From positions 1-64,000 of the forward strand of contig NZ_JAFEXF010000010.1 of assembly GCF_016905445.1 (NCBI RefSeq): a DNA stretch of 64,000 nt, given 5' to 3'. The notes under the pieces were generated by a model, which saw only the letters and a program-made list of their open reading frames with translations, was not told the DNA's origin and ran no database searches. A program made the position numbers and the translations under genes. Positions 34,055 through 43,033 of this stretch are shown here, in pieces; position 1 is the first letter of the stretch; every line of letters starts with the position of its first letter. This stretch comes from Streptomyces sp. G44. Its GTDB lineage: Bacteria > Actinomycetota > Actinomycetes > Streptomycetales > Streptomycetaceae.

Positions 34055-35404
34055 TCAGTCAGCCGCTCCGTCTGACCGGGTGACGCCGTAGTTCCGCCTG
34101 AAGAGGTTCGCCGGGTCGTACGCGGCCTTCAGCTCGGCGAGCCTCTTCCGCGTGTCCGCGTCGTACAGCCCCTCGGGGCGGTCCGCGCCGCCGAACGCGA
34201 AGTTGAGCGAGCGCCCCAGCGTCTCGCCCGCCACGTGCGCGAACGCCCGCGCGTGCAGCTTCCGCGCGCCCGCGACGTCGATGCCCTGCATCGGGGTGAG
34301 GAGCCGGACGAGCCAGCCCGCCTCGCGGAAGGGCACCGCGTTCGGCGCGGGCCGCGAGAGCGCGCCGCCCAGGTGGTTGAGCTGCACGACGTGCATCGCG
34401 TCGGCGTCCGGGCCGGTCAGCGCGAGCAGCTCACCGGCCGCGTCGGCGTCCAGGCCGCTCAGCATCACGTTGTCCCCGTAGTAGGCGTGCGGGGAGTCGG
34501 GGTCGCTGTGGATGGCGGGACTCTCGGTGTACGGCATCTCCCGCAGCGTGTCCGACTCGGCGGGCCCGAGCGCGCGCAACGGCGCCACCAGACGCTCGCC
34601 CTCGGCCGCCGGGCCCGTGAACGCGACGCGCACCGAGATGAGGTAGCGGCCGCGCAAGTGCGGCGGTAGCTGCGGCAGGTCGGGGCAGACGACCGCCGCC
34701 AGCGACGAGGTCAGCTCCTCGGGCAGGGTCCGTGTCCACTCCTCGTAGCCGCGCAGCAGGGTGGCGGGATCCGTCGTGGCCCCGTCGAACGTGACCGCCC
34801 CGCCGTACAGCCGTGCCACCGGCACCAGACCGATCTCCAGGCGCGTCACCACCCCCAGGGCGGCGCCGCCGCCCAGCAGGCCCCAGAACAGCTCGGGGTC
34901 GCTGTCGGCGGTGACGTGCCGCGCGGTGCCGTCGGCGGTGACGACGTCGAGGGAGCGGACGTGGTCGGCCGCGTAGCCGAAGGTGCGGGCGAGGATGCCG
35001 AGGCCGCCGCCGAGGGTGTACGACACGGCGCCCACGCTCGGCGCCGAGCCGTTCAGGGGGGCCAGCCCGTGCGGCGCCGCCGCCGCGACGACCTGGCCCC
35101 AGCGGGCACCGGCGCCGACGGTGGCGGTGCGCGCGGCGGCGTCGACGGTGACGGAGTCCATCCGCCGCGTACTGATCAGGACGCCGCCCTCCGAGGCCCC
35201 CGGCAGCCCGTGCCCGGTGGCCTGCACCCCCACGGCAAGCGCGTGCTCGGCGGCGTGGGCCACGGCGGCGAGCACGTCGTCGGTGGTCTCGGCGCCGACG
35301 ACGAGGGCGGGCCGGGTCGGGAAGCCGGTCTGGAATCCGGCGATCTCCTCGTCGTATCCCTCGTCGCCGGGCCGGAACACGAATCGCTGAGCGGTGAAGT
35401 CCAC
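34055..35404 (-). CDS. FAD-linked oxidase, berberine-bridge-enzyme type
   Basis: About 449 aa. The PCMH FAD domain shows AVGVQATGHGLPGASEGGVL (His of GHG as possible covalent FAD link), then ATVGAGARWGQVVAAAAPHG and APSVGAVSYTLGGGLGILAR. Bicovalent members have Cys just before PSVG; here it is Ala, so flavin attachment would be through the His alone. The C-terminal YDPANLFRRNYGV is the BBE signature. Members oxidise sugars, alkaloids or polyketide intermediates. The GTG start gives a standard N-terminus; upstream codons run into a repeat array and are unlikely to be translated. No operon partner. Confidence 0.88.
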   Translation of the reverse strand: MDFTAQRFVFRPGDEGYDEEIAGFQTGFPTRPALVVGAETTDDVLAAVAHAAEHALAVGVQATGHGLPGASEGGVLISTRRMDSVTVDAAARTATVGAGARWGQVVAAAAPHGLAPLNGSAPSVGAVSYTLGGGLGILARTFGYAADHVRSLDVVTADGTARHVTADSDPELFWGLLGGGAALGVVTRLEIGLVPVARLYGGAVTFDGATTDPATLLRGYEEWTRTLPEELTSSLAAVVCPDLPQLPPHLRGRYLISVRVAFTGPAAEGERLVAPLRALGPAESDTLREMPYTESPAIHSDPDSPHAYYGDNVMLSGLDADAAGELLALTGPDADAMHVVQLNHLGGALSRPAPNAVPFREAGWLVRLLTPMQGIDVAGARKLHARAFAHVAGETLGRSLNFAFGGADRPEGLYDADTRKRLAELKAAYDPANLFRRNYGVTRSDGAAD

Positions 35405-35420
35405 GGGGTGCCCCGTTGTG

Positions 35421-35486
35421 CCGCGTACGCCGCCTTGTGCCGCGTACGTCTGAGCCGCGTACGCCTGAAGCCGCGTACGCCTGCCG
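35421..35486. repeat. Four CCGCGTACG repeats upstream of the flavin oxidase
   Basis: CCGCGTACG begins at 35421, 35440, 35455 and 35471, each followed by CC or TC and mostly by TG. The 15-19-base spacing is close to two helical turns only on average. The array lies 17-82 bases before the oxidase start, where a regulator would bind; it could instead be a slippage array. Confidence 0.7.
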
Positions 35487-35497
35487 GACAACGCAGA

Positions 35498-35544
35498 GGG
35501 TCCCGCGAAAAGCTGACAACGACCGTCAGCTATTCGCGGGACCC
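35498..35544. terminator. Terminator after the third permease gene
   Basis: GGGTCCCGCGAA-A-AGCTGAC pairs with GTCAGCT-A-TTCGCGGGACCC around AACGACC: a 12-bp and a 7-bp stem separated by one A/A mismatch. It lies 12 bases from the permease stop codon. Confidence 0.8.
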
Positions 35545-35555
35545 GGTACGGAACG

Positions 35556-37019
35556 TCAGGCCCCGGCCTGCTCGCGCGGGCGGATCCTCTCCCGCACCAC
35601 GGAGAACACGACCACGAACGCGGCCGCCAGGAGCGAGAGCAGCACCTGCTTGCGCCCGGTCTCGTCGGTCAGCATGTAGACGAGGACGAACGAGATCATC
35701 GCGATGGTGACCCACGTCAGGTACGGGAAGAGCCACATCTTGACGACGAGCTTCTCCGGCTCCTCGCGCAGGATGATGCCGCGCATCCGCAGCTGCGTGA
35801 AGCTGATGATCAGCCACACGAAGAGGGCCACCGCGCCCGAGGAGTTCAGCAGGAAGTCGAAGACGGTGTCCTTCCACTGGTAGTTGAACCAGACGGCGAC
35901 GAAGCCGAAGACGACGGAGCCGAGGATCGCGGCGCGCGGCACACCGCGCTCGTTGGTGCGCGCGAAGGCCTTGGGCGCGTCACCGCGCTGGCCGAGCGAG
36001 AAGGCCATGCGGGAGGCGGTGTAGAGGCCGGAGTTGAGGCAGGACAGCACGGCGGTGAGCACGATGACGTTCATGACCTGACCGGCGTGCGGGATGCCGA
36101 TCGAGTTGAGCGCGGCGACGTAGCTGCCGTCCTTGGTGATCGACTTGTCGTTCCACGGGAGCAGCGTGATCACGACGAAGATCGAGCCCAGGTAGAAGAC
36201 GCCGATGCGCCAGATGACGCTGTTGGTCGCCTTGGTGACCGCGCGCTGCGGGTCCTCGGACTCACCGGCCGCCAGCGTGACGATCTCGCTGCCCATGAAG
36301 GAGAAGACGACCATCAGCACACCGGTGAGGATGGCCCCCGCGCCGTTCGGCATGAAGCCGCCCGCGTCGGTGAGGTGCGCGAAGCCGGCGCCGGGGTTGT
36401 CGGAGCCGGGCAGCACGCCGAAGACGGCGAGCAGGCCGATGACGACGAAGCCGCCGATCGCGACGACCTTGATGCCCGCGAACCAGAACTCGAACTCGCC
36501 GTACGAGCCGACCGAGACGAGGTTCGTCGCGGTGAGCACCACCATGACGATGAGGGCCCAGCCCCACTGCGGGACGGCGGGTATCCAGCCGTTGAGGATC
36601 ACGGCGCCCGCGGTGGCCTCCACCGCGAGCACCACGACCCAGAAGAACCAGTACAGCCAGCCGATGGAGAAGCCGGCCCAGCGGCCGAGCGCCTGGTCGG
36701 CGTAGGTGGAGAAGGAGCCGGAGGTCGGCCGCGCGGCGGCCATCTCGCCCAGCATCCGCATCACGAGGACGACCATGGTGCCGACGAGGGCGTACGAGAT
36801 GAGGATCGCGGGCCCGGCGGCGGCGATGCCGGAGCCGGAGCCGACGAAGAGACCGGCGCCGATGACACCGCCGATCGCGATCATGGAGAGGTGGCGGTTC
36901 TTGAGACCCGCTTTCAGGCCGTCGCCGGTGTCACCGGTACCACCGTGGTCGCCAGACAGCGGATCCCCAGGGGATGAGGGGTTGCTGTCTGCCTTCGCAA
37001 GGGAGGGTTGCGAGGTCAT
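35556..37019 (-). CDS. Amino-acid permease, AAT family (third of three)
   Basis: 487 aa, 12 helices. LKNRHLSMIAIGGVIGAGLF and GEFEFWFAGIKVVAIGGFVV are the family signatures. It is the most divergent of the three (GSYGEFEFW where the others have KNFGEFEFW). The ATG has AAGGA eight bases upstream (start MTSQPSLAKA), and the longer upstream frame is not needed. It should import an amino acid by proton symport across the cytoplasmic membrane. It is transcribed alone, divergent from rpiB, and ends at a strong terminator. Confidence 0.93.
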   Translation of the reverse strand: MTSQPSLAKADSNPSSPGDPLSGDHGGTGDTGDGLKAGLKNRHLSMIAIGGVIGAGLFVGSGSGIAAAGPAILISYALVGTMVVLVMRMLGEMAAARPTSGSFSTYADQALGRWAGFSIGWLYWFFWVVVLAVEATAGAVILNGWIPAVPQWGWALIVMVVLTATNLVSVGSYGEFEFWFAGIKVVAIGGFVVIGLLAVFGVLPGSDNPGAGFAHLTDAGGFMPNGAGAILTGVLMVVFSFMGSEIVTLAAGESEDPQRAVTKATNSVIWRIGVFYLGSIFVVITLLPWNDKSITKDGSYVAALNSIGIPHAGQVMNVIVLTAVLSCLNSGLYTASRMAFSLGQRGDAPKAFARTNERGVPRAAILGSVVFGFVAVWFNYQWKDTVFDFLLNSSGAVALFVWLIISFTQLRMRGIILREEPEKLVVKMWLFPYLTWVTIAMISFVLVYMLTDETGRKQVLLSLLAAAFVVVFSVVRERIRPREQAGA

Positions 37020-37203
37020 GGACGAATCCTTAAGTTCTCGGGTCACGAGCCCCCGCATTCAAACTCAGGAGCGATCGGGACGGAAGTCCTGAATCCGGAT
37101 CGTTGCATTCCGGCCCTTTGGCCCAGACCAGTCCGGGACCTTCGTCCCGCGGGCCCGGCCCCGGTCGCCTCCGGCCGCCGCGCGACGTGCCACACTCGGA
37201 CGC

Positions 37204-37689
37204 ATGCGCGTGTACCTCGGCTCGGATCATGCCGGCTACGAACTCAAGAACCACCTGGTCGAATGGCTCAAGGGCCACGGCCACGAGCCCGTCGACTGCG
37301 GGCCCCACATCTATGACGCCCAGGACGACTACCCGCCGTTCTGCCTGCGCGCCGCGGAGCGGACCGCCGCGGACCCCGACGCCCTCGGCATCGTCATCGG
37401 CGGCTCGGGCAACGGCGAGCAGATCGCCGCGAACAAGGTCAAGGGTGTACGGGCCGCCCTCGCCTGGAGCGAGCAGACCGCTGCGCTGGGCCGTGAGCAC
37501 AACAACGCCAACGTCATCTCGATCGGCGGCCGGATGCACACCCAGGAAGAGGCGACGAAGTTCGTCGAAATCTTCCTGACCACGCCGTACTCCGGCGAGG
37601 AGCGCCACACACGCCGGATCGACATGCTGTCGGCGTACGAGGAGACGGGCGAGCTGCCCCCGATCCCGCCGCACCACCCGCAGGCGTAG
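37204..37689 (+). CDS. rpiB: Ribose-5-phosphate isomerase B
   Basis: 161 aa. Interconverts ribose 5-phosphate and ribulose 5-phosphate in the pentose phosphate pathway. MRVYLGSDHAGYELKNHLVE begins the fold, and IVIGGSGNGEQIAANKVKGV carries the active-site loop. As in mycobacterial RpiB, Glu (GNGEQ) stands where the E. coli enzyme has its catalytic Cys. VISIGGRMHTQEEATKFVEI is the conserved C-terminal part. There is no ribosome site. A weak CACACT -10 seven bases before the ATG suggests a short or absent leader. Confidence 0.95.
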   Translation: MRVYLGSDHAGYELKNHLVEWLKGHGHEPVDCGPHIYDAQDDYPPFCLRAAERTAADPDALGIVIGGSGNGEQIAANKVKGVRAALAWSEQTAALGREHNNANVISIGGRMHTQEEATKFVEIFLTTPYSGEERHTRRIDMLSAYEETGELPPIPPHHPQA

Positions 37690-37720
37690 CGAGGCCACGG
37701 GGCCCCGCCCCGGACCCCGC

Positions 37721-37769
37721 TCCTCGAACGCCGGAGGGGCTGGTTTCCGGCCTGTCCGGCGTTCGAGGA
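37721..37769. terminator. Hairpin between rpiB and nei
   Basis: TCCTCGAACGCCGGA (37721-37735) pairs perfectly with TCCGGCGTTCGAGGA (37755-37769) around a 19-base loop. CTCGAACGCCGGA-type hairpins recur widely between Streptomyces genes. Confidence 0.75.
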
Positions 37770-37817
37770 CGAGCCGTCAAGGCGATTCTCTGACCCGCAC
37801 CACCCCCGGAGGGACCC

Positions 37818-38651
37818 GTGCCGGAGGGGCACACCATTCATCGCCTCGCGGCCGACCACCGGGAGCGCTTCGCCGGCCGCCCGGTGGCGGCCCGCAGCCC
37901 GCAGGGCAAGTTCTCCGACAGCGCCGAGCTGATCACGGGTCGGGTGCTGGAGGCCGCCGAAGCCCACGGCAAGCACCTCTTCCTCGGCTTCGGTGAGGGC
38001 GACTGGGTCCACGTCCACCTCGGCCTCTTCGGCAAGTACACCCTCGGCGAGACCCCCGCCCCGCCCCCCACGGACACCGTCCGCCTCCGCCTGCTGAACG
38101 ACACGTACTTCTCCGACCTGCGCGGCCCCACCGCCTGCGCGCTCATCACGGACGGCGAGAAGCAGGCGATACACGACCGCCTCGGCCCGGACCCGCTGCG
38201 CGACGGCGACGACCCGGCCGAGGCGTACCGCAGGATCTCGCGCAGCCGCACCAGCATCGCCGCGCTCCTCATGGACCAGAAGGTCGTCTCCGGCGTCGGC
38301 AACGTCTACCGCGCCGAGGTCCTCTTCCGGCACGGCATCGACCCGTACACCCCGGGCAAGGACCTCACCGAGGAGCTGTGGGACGCGATCTGGGCGGACC
38401 TCGTGGAGCTGATGCGCGAGGGCGTACGCCTCAACCGCATCGACACCGTCCGGCCCGAGCACACGCCGGAGGCGATGGGCCGCCCACCGCGCGTCGACGA
38501 CCACGGCGGCGAGGTGTACGTCTACCGCAGGGCGAACCAGCCCTGCCACATCTGCGGCGGCGAGATCCGCACCGCCGGCCTCGCCGCCCGCAACCTCTTC
38601 TGGTGCCCGGCCTGCCAGCGGCCCGGCCGGGCCGCTGAGCGGCACGGTTAA
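37818..38651 (+). CDS. nei: Fpg/Nei-family DNA glycosylase-AP lyase (Nei1-like)
   Basis: 277 aa base-excision repair enzyme that removes oxidised pyrimidines or purines and nicks the abasic site. The processed N-terminus PEGHTIHRLA (Pro2 nucleophile, Glu3) follows the Nei1 pattern rather than the PELPEV of Fpg. SPQGKFSDSA holds the beta-elimination lysine region, and SGVGNVYRAEVLFRHGIDPY is the helix-two-turn-helix. The zinc finger C-x2-C-x16-C-x2-C is complete (CHICGGEI ... FWCPACQ). GTG start with GGAGGG upstream. Confidence 0.93.
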   Translation: MPEGHTIHRLAADHRERFAGRPVAARSPQGKFSDSAELITGRVLEAAEAHGKHLFLGFGEGDWVHVHLGLFGKYTLGETPAPPPTDTVRLRLLNDTYFSDLRGPTACALITDGEKQAIHDRLGPDPLRDGDDPAEAYRRISRSRTSIAALLMDQKVVSGVGNVYRAEVLFRHGIDPYTPGKDLTEELWDAIWADLVELMREGVRLNRIDTVRPEHTPEAMGRPPRVDDHGGEVYVYRRANQPCHICGGEIRTAGLAARNLFWCPACQRPGRAAERHG

Positions 38652-38716
38652 GATCAGGTCACCAGTTCGATCGCCTGACCAGCGATCGCTTGTCCGGCTC
38701 AGCGGGGGACCACTTC

Positions 38717-38989
38717 ATGTTCGACTTCGGCTTCGGCTTCGACCTCGGCTTCGGCGCCGACCTCGGCTCCATCGGCGGCCTGACCCTCGCGATCCTCACC
38801 GTCGCGCTCTGCGTGCTGCCGTCCCTGATCGCCTTCAACCGGGGAATCGAGCTCCGCTGGGTGGTCCTCGTCCTCAACGTCGCCGCCGGCTCCTCGCTGA
38901 TCGCCTGGCTGGTCGCCCTCTACCTCGCCACGCGCAAGCCGCAGATACCGCTGGCTCCGTCCGCCCCCTCGGCGCGCAACTCCGGCTAG
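38717..38989 (+). CDS. Superinfection-immunity-like small membrane protein
   Basis: 90 aa, ATG with GGGGGA eight bases upstream. A Phe/Gly/Asp-rich start (MFDFGFGFDLGFGADLG) is followed by two helices: GGLTLAILTVALCVLPSLIA and VVLVLNVAAGSSLIAWLVAL. The order 'LPSLIAFNRGI ... LNVAAGSSLIAWLVALYLA' follows the T4 Imm-like superinfection immunity family, which in phage blocks DNA entry of related phages; chromosomal members are of unknown role. Its stop codon overlaps the stop of the opposite-strand acetyltransferase gene by four bases. Confidence 0.6.
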   Translation: MFDFGFGFDLGFGADLGSIGGLTLAILTVALCVLPSLIAFNRGIELRWVVLVLNVAAGSSLIAWLVALYLATRKPQIPLAPSAPSARNSG

Positions 38990-40215
38990 AACCCGTGCGG
39001 CAGCCAAGGGGCCACGTCCGACCCGAAGGCCACCGACGCCTCGGCCAGCGCCCCCCGGCGCAGCTCCCGCACCCGGCCCGCGCCCGCCAGTGACGTGAGC
39101 GACACACCTCCGAGGTACGCGGCGCCCAGTTCCCGCACCGACAGGGCCACTTCGGCCGCGTCCTCCGTACGCACGCACGACGCGCCCTTGGTGTCACCGG
39201 TGAGCCGCCAACGTCCCGCGTTCCAGGGGCAGAAGGCGTCCTCCACCTCGAACACCACGTCCAGCGGCGCCTGATACGTACGCGCCTCCAGCGCCGCCCC
39301 CACCTCGACGAGCCGCACATGCAGCGAGTCCCGCACCGAGAGGTCGCACCGCCGGACGTCCGAGACGAGCTGGAGCAGCGCGTCGTCCACCGGGCGGCTG
39401 CGCGCGGTGACCGAGGACGTCAGGTCGATGTCGAAGAGGAACCGCCACAGCGCCGCGTACGCCGCCGGGTCCAGCGCCTCGATGTCGCGCACCTGGACCA
39501 CGCCCTCGGGGCCCTGCCACTTCCACTCCGGCTTGACGGTGAACCGCGCGTATCCGGCCAGTTCACCCCCGCGCTCCGCGACCACGCACTGGAGCGGTGA
39601 GGCTCCGGCGCGGTCGCTCTCCGGGTCGAGCAGCCCGTGCCGCTCCCAGCCGGGCCGCCGGGCGAGCATGCCCGGTCGTTCGGTGACCCGGCGGGCGTAC
39701 AGCTCCTCGCACGCGGCGTGCACATCGGCGGGCGCGGCATACCGCAGGCGTACGTCATCCGTACCGGCCGGGACGGACAGCCGCACCCGGGTCGTGTCGA
39801 TGTCGGCCTTCAGCTGCCAGGTCGCCGTGCCGTACCCGAACCGGCCGTAGATCACCGGCTCGGAGGCGGTGAGCACGGCCAGCGGCTCACCGCTCGCCCG
39901 CACGTCGTCCAGCTGCCGCCGCATCATCGACGTCAGCACGCCGCGCCGCCGGTGCGTGGCCGCGACGCTCACCATCGTCACGCCCGCCGTGTCCACCAGC
40001 GCGCCCCCGGGCACCGAGAGCCGGAAGGAGAACGCGGAGGTCGTGCCTATGCACGTCTCGCCGTCCCACACCCCGATCGACCGGTCGCGCTCGACCAGGT
40101 CGCGCCAGAGCTCCTGCTCCTGCGGCGCCTCCTGCACCCCGCCGAACGCCAGGTCCAACGCCCCGTACCAGGAGGCCCATTCGCCTTCCGAGAGCACTCT
40201 CATGTCAGTTGTCAT
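38986..40215 (-). CDS. GNAT N-acetyltransferase, Eis-like
   Basis: 409 aa. The N-terminal GNAT domain has SVAATHRRRGVLTSMMRRQL, the acetyl-CoA pyrophosphate loop, and EPVIYGRFGYGTA, the characteristic Eis motif. A second GNAT-like domain and a C-terminal SCP2-like domain (LDVVFEVEDAFCPWNAGRWR) complete the three-domain Eis architecture, and the length fits. Mycobacterial Eis acetylates aminoglycosides and lysines. The role here is unknown, but aminoglycoside or peptide acetylation is plausible. An alternative ATG start lies 12 bases downstream (MRVLSEGEW). Confidence 0.88.
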   Translation of the reverse strand: MTTDMRVLSEGEWASWYGALDLAFGGVQEAPQEQELWRDLVERDRSIGVWDGETCIGTTSAFSFRLSVPGGALVDTAGVTMVSVAATHRRRGVLTSMMRRQLDDVRASGEPLAVLTASEPVIYGRFGYGTATWQLKADIDTTRVRLSVPAGTDDVRLRYAAPADVHAACEELYARRVTERPGMLARRPGWERHGLLDPESDRAGASPLQCVVAERGGELAGYARFTVKPEWKWQGPEGVVQVRDIEALDPAAYAALWRFLFDIDLTSSVTARSRPVDDALLQLVSDVRRCDLSVRDSLHVRLVEVGAALEARTYQAPLDVVFEVEDAFCPWNAGRWRLTGDTKGASCVRTEDAAEVALSVRELGAAYLGGVSLTSLAGAGRVRELRRGALAEASVAFGSDVAPWLPHGF

Positions 40216-40366
40216 ATGCCATGCCTACCAGGGCGGCAGATCCTGGGCGACTGAATTCGGGCGGCCTGAACCGGCCGTCGCGGGCCGTCCGGGACGTGCC
40301 TCTGACGAGGGACAACCGGGACCTCCCGTGCGAAGTGCGCGGCCCGCTGGATAGGGTCCACGAGCA

Positions 40367-41551
40367 ATGGAGGTACGACGAGCAGGGCGCGCACGGCGCG
40401 AGCGCGGCGAGCGGCGGGCGGCAGCCGAGACGTTCACGGCCCGGATGAAGAAGCGGCTCCACCGGGCCCGCATCGTGCTGCGCAAATCCGGGGTCGACTA
40501 CTTCCGCGGCGACGGCTCCGACTGGGTCGCCCTGACCGCCCTGCTCCTGACCGTCCCGCTGATCACCGCGGGCACGATCCTCAACAGCGTGTGGTGCGCG
40601 CCCGCCGCTCTCGTCCTGCCCATCGTCGCGGGCGGCCTGCTCCTGCGCCCCGCCAGCCTCCTCGGTCTCTACGCGGCGTCCGCCGTCGCCCTGATCGTGG
40701 AGTCCGTGCGGCTCGGCCCGTACGGCGACGGGCCCTCGCGGGTCACGCCGGGCGTGGTCCTCACCGTGGCCGCCTGCGGCTTCTTCGGGCTGGTCATCGC
40801 CCAGTTCCGCAGCCGGGTCGGCGTGCCCTGGCGCGGCGGCAGCACCATGCTGTTCGACCTGCGCGAGCGCATCCGCGTCCAGAGCAAGCTGCCGAAGCTG
40901 CCGCGCGGCTGGCACCGCGAGATGGCGCTGCGCCCGGCCGGCGGGCAGTCCTTCTCCGGTGACTTCGTCGTCGCGGCCCGCACCAACGGCGGACGCACCC
41001 TGGAGGTCGTCCTCACCGACGTCTCCGGCAAGGGCATGGACGCCGGGTCGCGCGCGCTGCTGCTGTCCGGCGCGTTCGGCGGCCTGCTCGGCTCGCTGCC
41101 CCCGCACGCCTTCCTGCCCGCCGCCAACGGCTATCTGCTGCGCCAGGACTGGGACGAGGGCTTCGCCACCTCCATCCACCTCGTCCTCGACCTGGAGACC
41201 GGCGACTACGAACTCTTCTCGGCCGGGCACCCGCCGGGCCTCCAGCTCAGCGCGGGCAGCGGCCGATGGGAGGAGAAGACGGGCCACGGCCCGCTCCTCG
41301 GCGTCTACGACGGGGCGCAGTTCGACCCGGTCAAGGGCATGCTGCGCCCCGGCGACGTGCTGATGCTCTTCACCGACGGCCTCGTGGAGACCTCGGAGCG
41401 GGAGATCGCCGAGGGCATCGACCGCCTCACGGGCGAGGCCGACCGCTATGTGGCGGGCGGCTTCCACGGCGCCGCCTGGCACCTCATCGAGGCGGTCGCG
41501 AAGGACGTCAACGACGACCGGGCGCTGCTGCTCATCTGCCGGGAGGCGTGA
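40367..41551 (+). CDS. Membrane-bound SpoIIE-family (PP2C-like) protein phosphatase
   Basis: 394 aa. A basic N-terminus (RAGRARRERGERRAAAETFT) precedes about four transmembrane helices (residues 50-140: WVALTALLLTVPLITAGTIL, APAALVLPIVAGGLLLRPAS, VVLTVAACGFFGLVIAQFRS). The cytoplasmic SpoIIE domain follows: GGQSFSGDFVVAA (first metal-site Asp), VLTDVSGKGMDAGSRALLLS (second), FSAGHPPGLQLS, LMLFTDGLVETSERE. Such phosphatases dephosphorylate anti-anti-sigma factors in partner switching. No anti-sigma or STAS gene is adjacent. Its 3' end overlaps the opposite-strand antiporter gene by 20 bases. Confidence 0.92.
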   Translation: MEVRRAGRARRERGERRAAAETFTARMKKRLHRARIVLRKSGVDYFRGDGSDWVALTALLLTVPLITAGTILNSVWCAPAALVLPIVAGGLLLRPASLLGLYAASAVALIVESVRLGPYGDGPSRVTPGVVLTVAACGFFGLVIAQFRSRVGVPWRGGSTMLFDLRERIRVQSKLPKLPRGWHREMALRPAGGQSFSGDFVVAARTNGGRTLEVVLTDVSGKGMDAGSRALLLSGAFGGLLGSLPPHAFLPAANGYLLRQDWDEGFATSIHLVLDLETGDYELFSAGHPPGLQLSAGSGRWEEKTGHGPLLGVYDGAQFDPVKGMLRPGDVLMLFTDGLVETSEREIAEGIDRLTGEADRYVAGGFHGAAWHLIEAVAKDVNDDRALLLICREA

Positions 41552-42722
41552 GCGACTTCGCCGCCGGCTCCGTCGGCGCGTCGTCATGTCGGCCCGGCAG
41601 CACCCGTGCCAGCCCGTGCGCACGCCCGGCGGCCAGCGGGCCGAGGACGGCGAGCAGCAGGACGTATCCCGCGATGAAGGGGGAGAGCCGCTCGTCGAGG
41701 CCCGCGCCCGCCGCCATCGTGGCGAGGATCAGCGCGAACTCGCCGCGGGCCAGCAGGGTCGTGGAGATGTTGGCCGCGGGGCCCGCCCCGAAGCCGTACA
41801 CGCGTGCCGCGCCGAGTCCCGCGAGGACGTTCATGGCGAGTGTCACGGCGACCGCCGCGAGCACCGGCCACAGAACCGTCGGCAGGTCGCCGGGGTCGAT
41901 CGAGAGCCCGAACGCGAAGAAGAAGATCGCGCCGAACGCGTCCCGCAGCGGATGCACCAGCGTGCGGACGCGCTCGCCGGACGCCGTGCTGCCGAGCATC
42001 AGGCCGACCATGAACGCGCCGATCGCGTCGGCGACGCCGAACCACTCCGAGACGCCCGCGACGAAGACGGCCGCGCCGAGGAAGGAGATGACGAGCAACT
42101 CGTCGTCCCTGGTGGCGAAGAGGCGGCTGACGACGCGCGTGCCGAAGCGGGCCGCGAGCGCGAGCAGGAGCAGGAAGCCGAAGGCCTTCCCGCCGTCGAG
42201 GACGGCGGCGGCGAGGCTGTCCGCGCCGGACAGGACCGGCTGGAGCGCCGCGAGGTAGAGGGCCAGGAAGATGTCCTCGACGACGATGATGCCGAGGATC
42301 GGCCTCGTCTCCGGGTTGCCGAGGCGGCCGGTGTCGACGAGCACCTTCGTGACGATCGCCGAGGACGAGATGCCGAGCACCCCGGCGAGGACCAGGGCCT
42401 CGGAGGTGCCCCAGCCGAGCGCGAACCCGAAGCCGAGGCCCGCGCCGACGTTCAGCGCCAGGTAGGTCCCGCCGGCGAGGGCCATCTTGCGGCCGCCCGC
42501 CTTGAGGTCGTCCAGGTGGAATTCGAGGCCCAGATAGAAGAGCAGCAGGACCAGGCCGAGCGCCGAGAGCATCTCCAGGTCGTGGGGGTCGGAGACCAGC
42601 ACCACGCCGGGGGTGTGGGGGCCGAGGAGTATCCCGGCCAGGATGAAGAGGGGAATGGTGGGCAGTCCGATGCGGCCGCCGAGGCGGGCGAGCACGGCGG
42701 CGGCGAGAAAGGCGCCGCCCAT
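41532..42722 (-). CDS. CPA2-family cation:proton antiporter (KefB-like)
   Basis: 396 aa from the ATG used here, with about 11-12 helices: IPLFILAGILLGPHTPGVVL, ALGLVLLLFYLGLEFHLDDL, LAGVLGISSSAIVTKVLVDT, the VVEDIFLALYLAAL motif and ARGEFALILATMAAGAG. It should exchange K+ or Na+ for protons at the cell membrane; no RCK/TrkA domain follows. The true start may be upstream: AGGAGG (42764-42759) lies 27 bases above this ATG, nine bases before an in-frame ATC (42749) that would give MGHADTLIAMGGAFLAA. No ATG/GTG/TTG lies at the right distance. Confidence 0.92.
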   Translation of the reverse strand: MGGAFLAAAVLARLGGRIGLPTIPLFILAGILLGPHTPGVVLVSDPHDLEMLSALGLVLLLFYLGLEFHLDDLKAGGRKMALAGGTYLALNVGAGLGFGFALGWGTSEALVLAGVLGISSSAIVTKVLVDTGRLGNPETRPILGIIVVEDIFLALYLAALQPVLSGADSLAAAVLDGGKAFGFLLLLALAARFGTRVVSRLFATRDDELLVISFLGAAVFVAGVSEWFGVADAIGAFMVGLMLGSTASGERVRTLVHPLRDAFGAIFFFAFGLSIDPGDLPTVLWPVLAAVAVTLAMNVLAGLGAARVYGFGAGPAANISTTLLARGEFALILATMAAGAGLDERLSPFIAGYVLLLAVLGPLAAGRAHGLARVLPGRHDDAPTEPAAKSLTPPGR

Positions 42723-43033
42723 GGCTATCAGGGTGTCTGCGTGTCCGATGGGCCCGTTCCTCCTGTGGGGTGGGTACGTGAGTGGCTACGAACGAGACGC
42801 CAAGGCAAAGGAAGCGTCAAGAACGCGTCAATAATTAGGTTACCAAACGACTTTTGGGCGGGGCCACCGTCGAGGTGTCACCGCATCGGGTGGTTTGGCC
42901 CGCCTCACGCCTCCCGCCCCGTTTCGGCCGACGGCCGGGCGGTGAGGTTCAGCGGGGTTCCGGGTGAACCGGCCGGAGCCGTCTTCGCGTCAGGCCGTCC
43001 CCGCGTCAGGCCGTCTCCAGTGAGGAAGTGCTG

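Noticed and set aside
30082-37019. Permease cluster as a tandem duplication unit
   Set aside because: The three proteins differ markedly, and bioY and a flavin oxidase interrupt them, so recent tandem duplication is unlikely.
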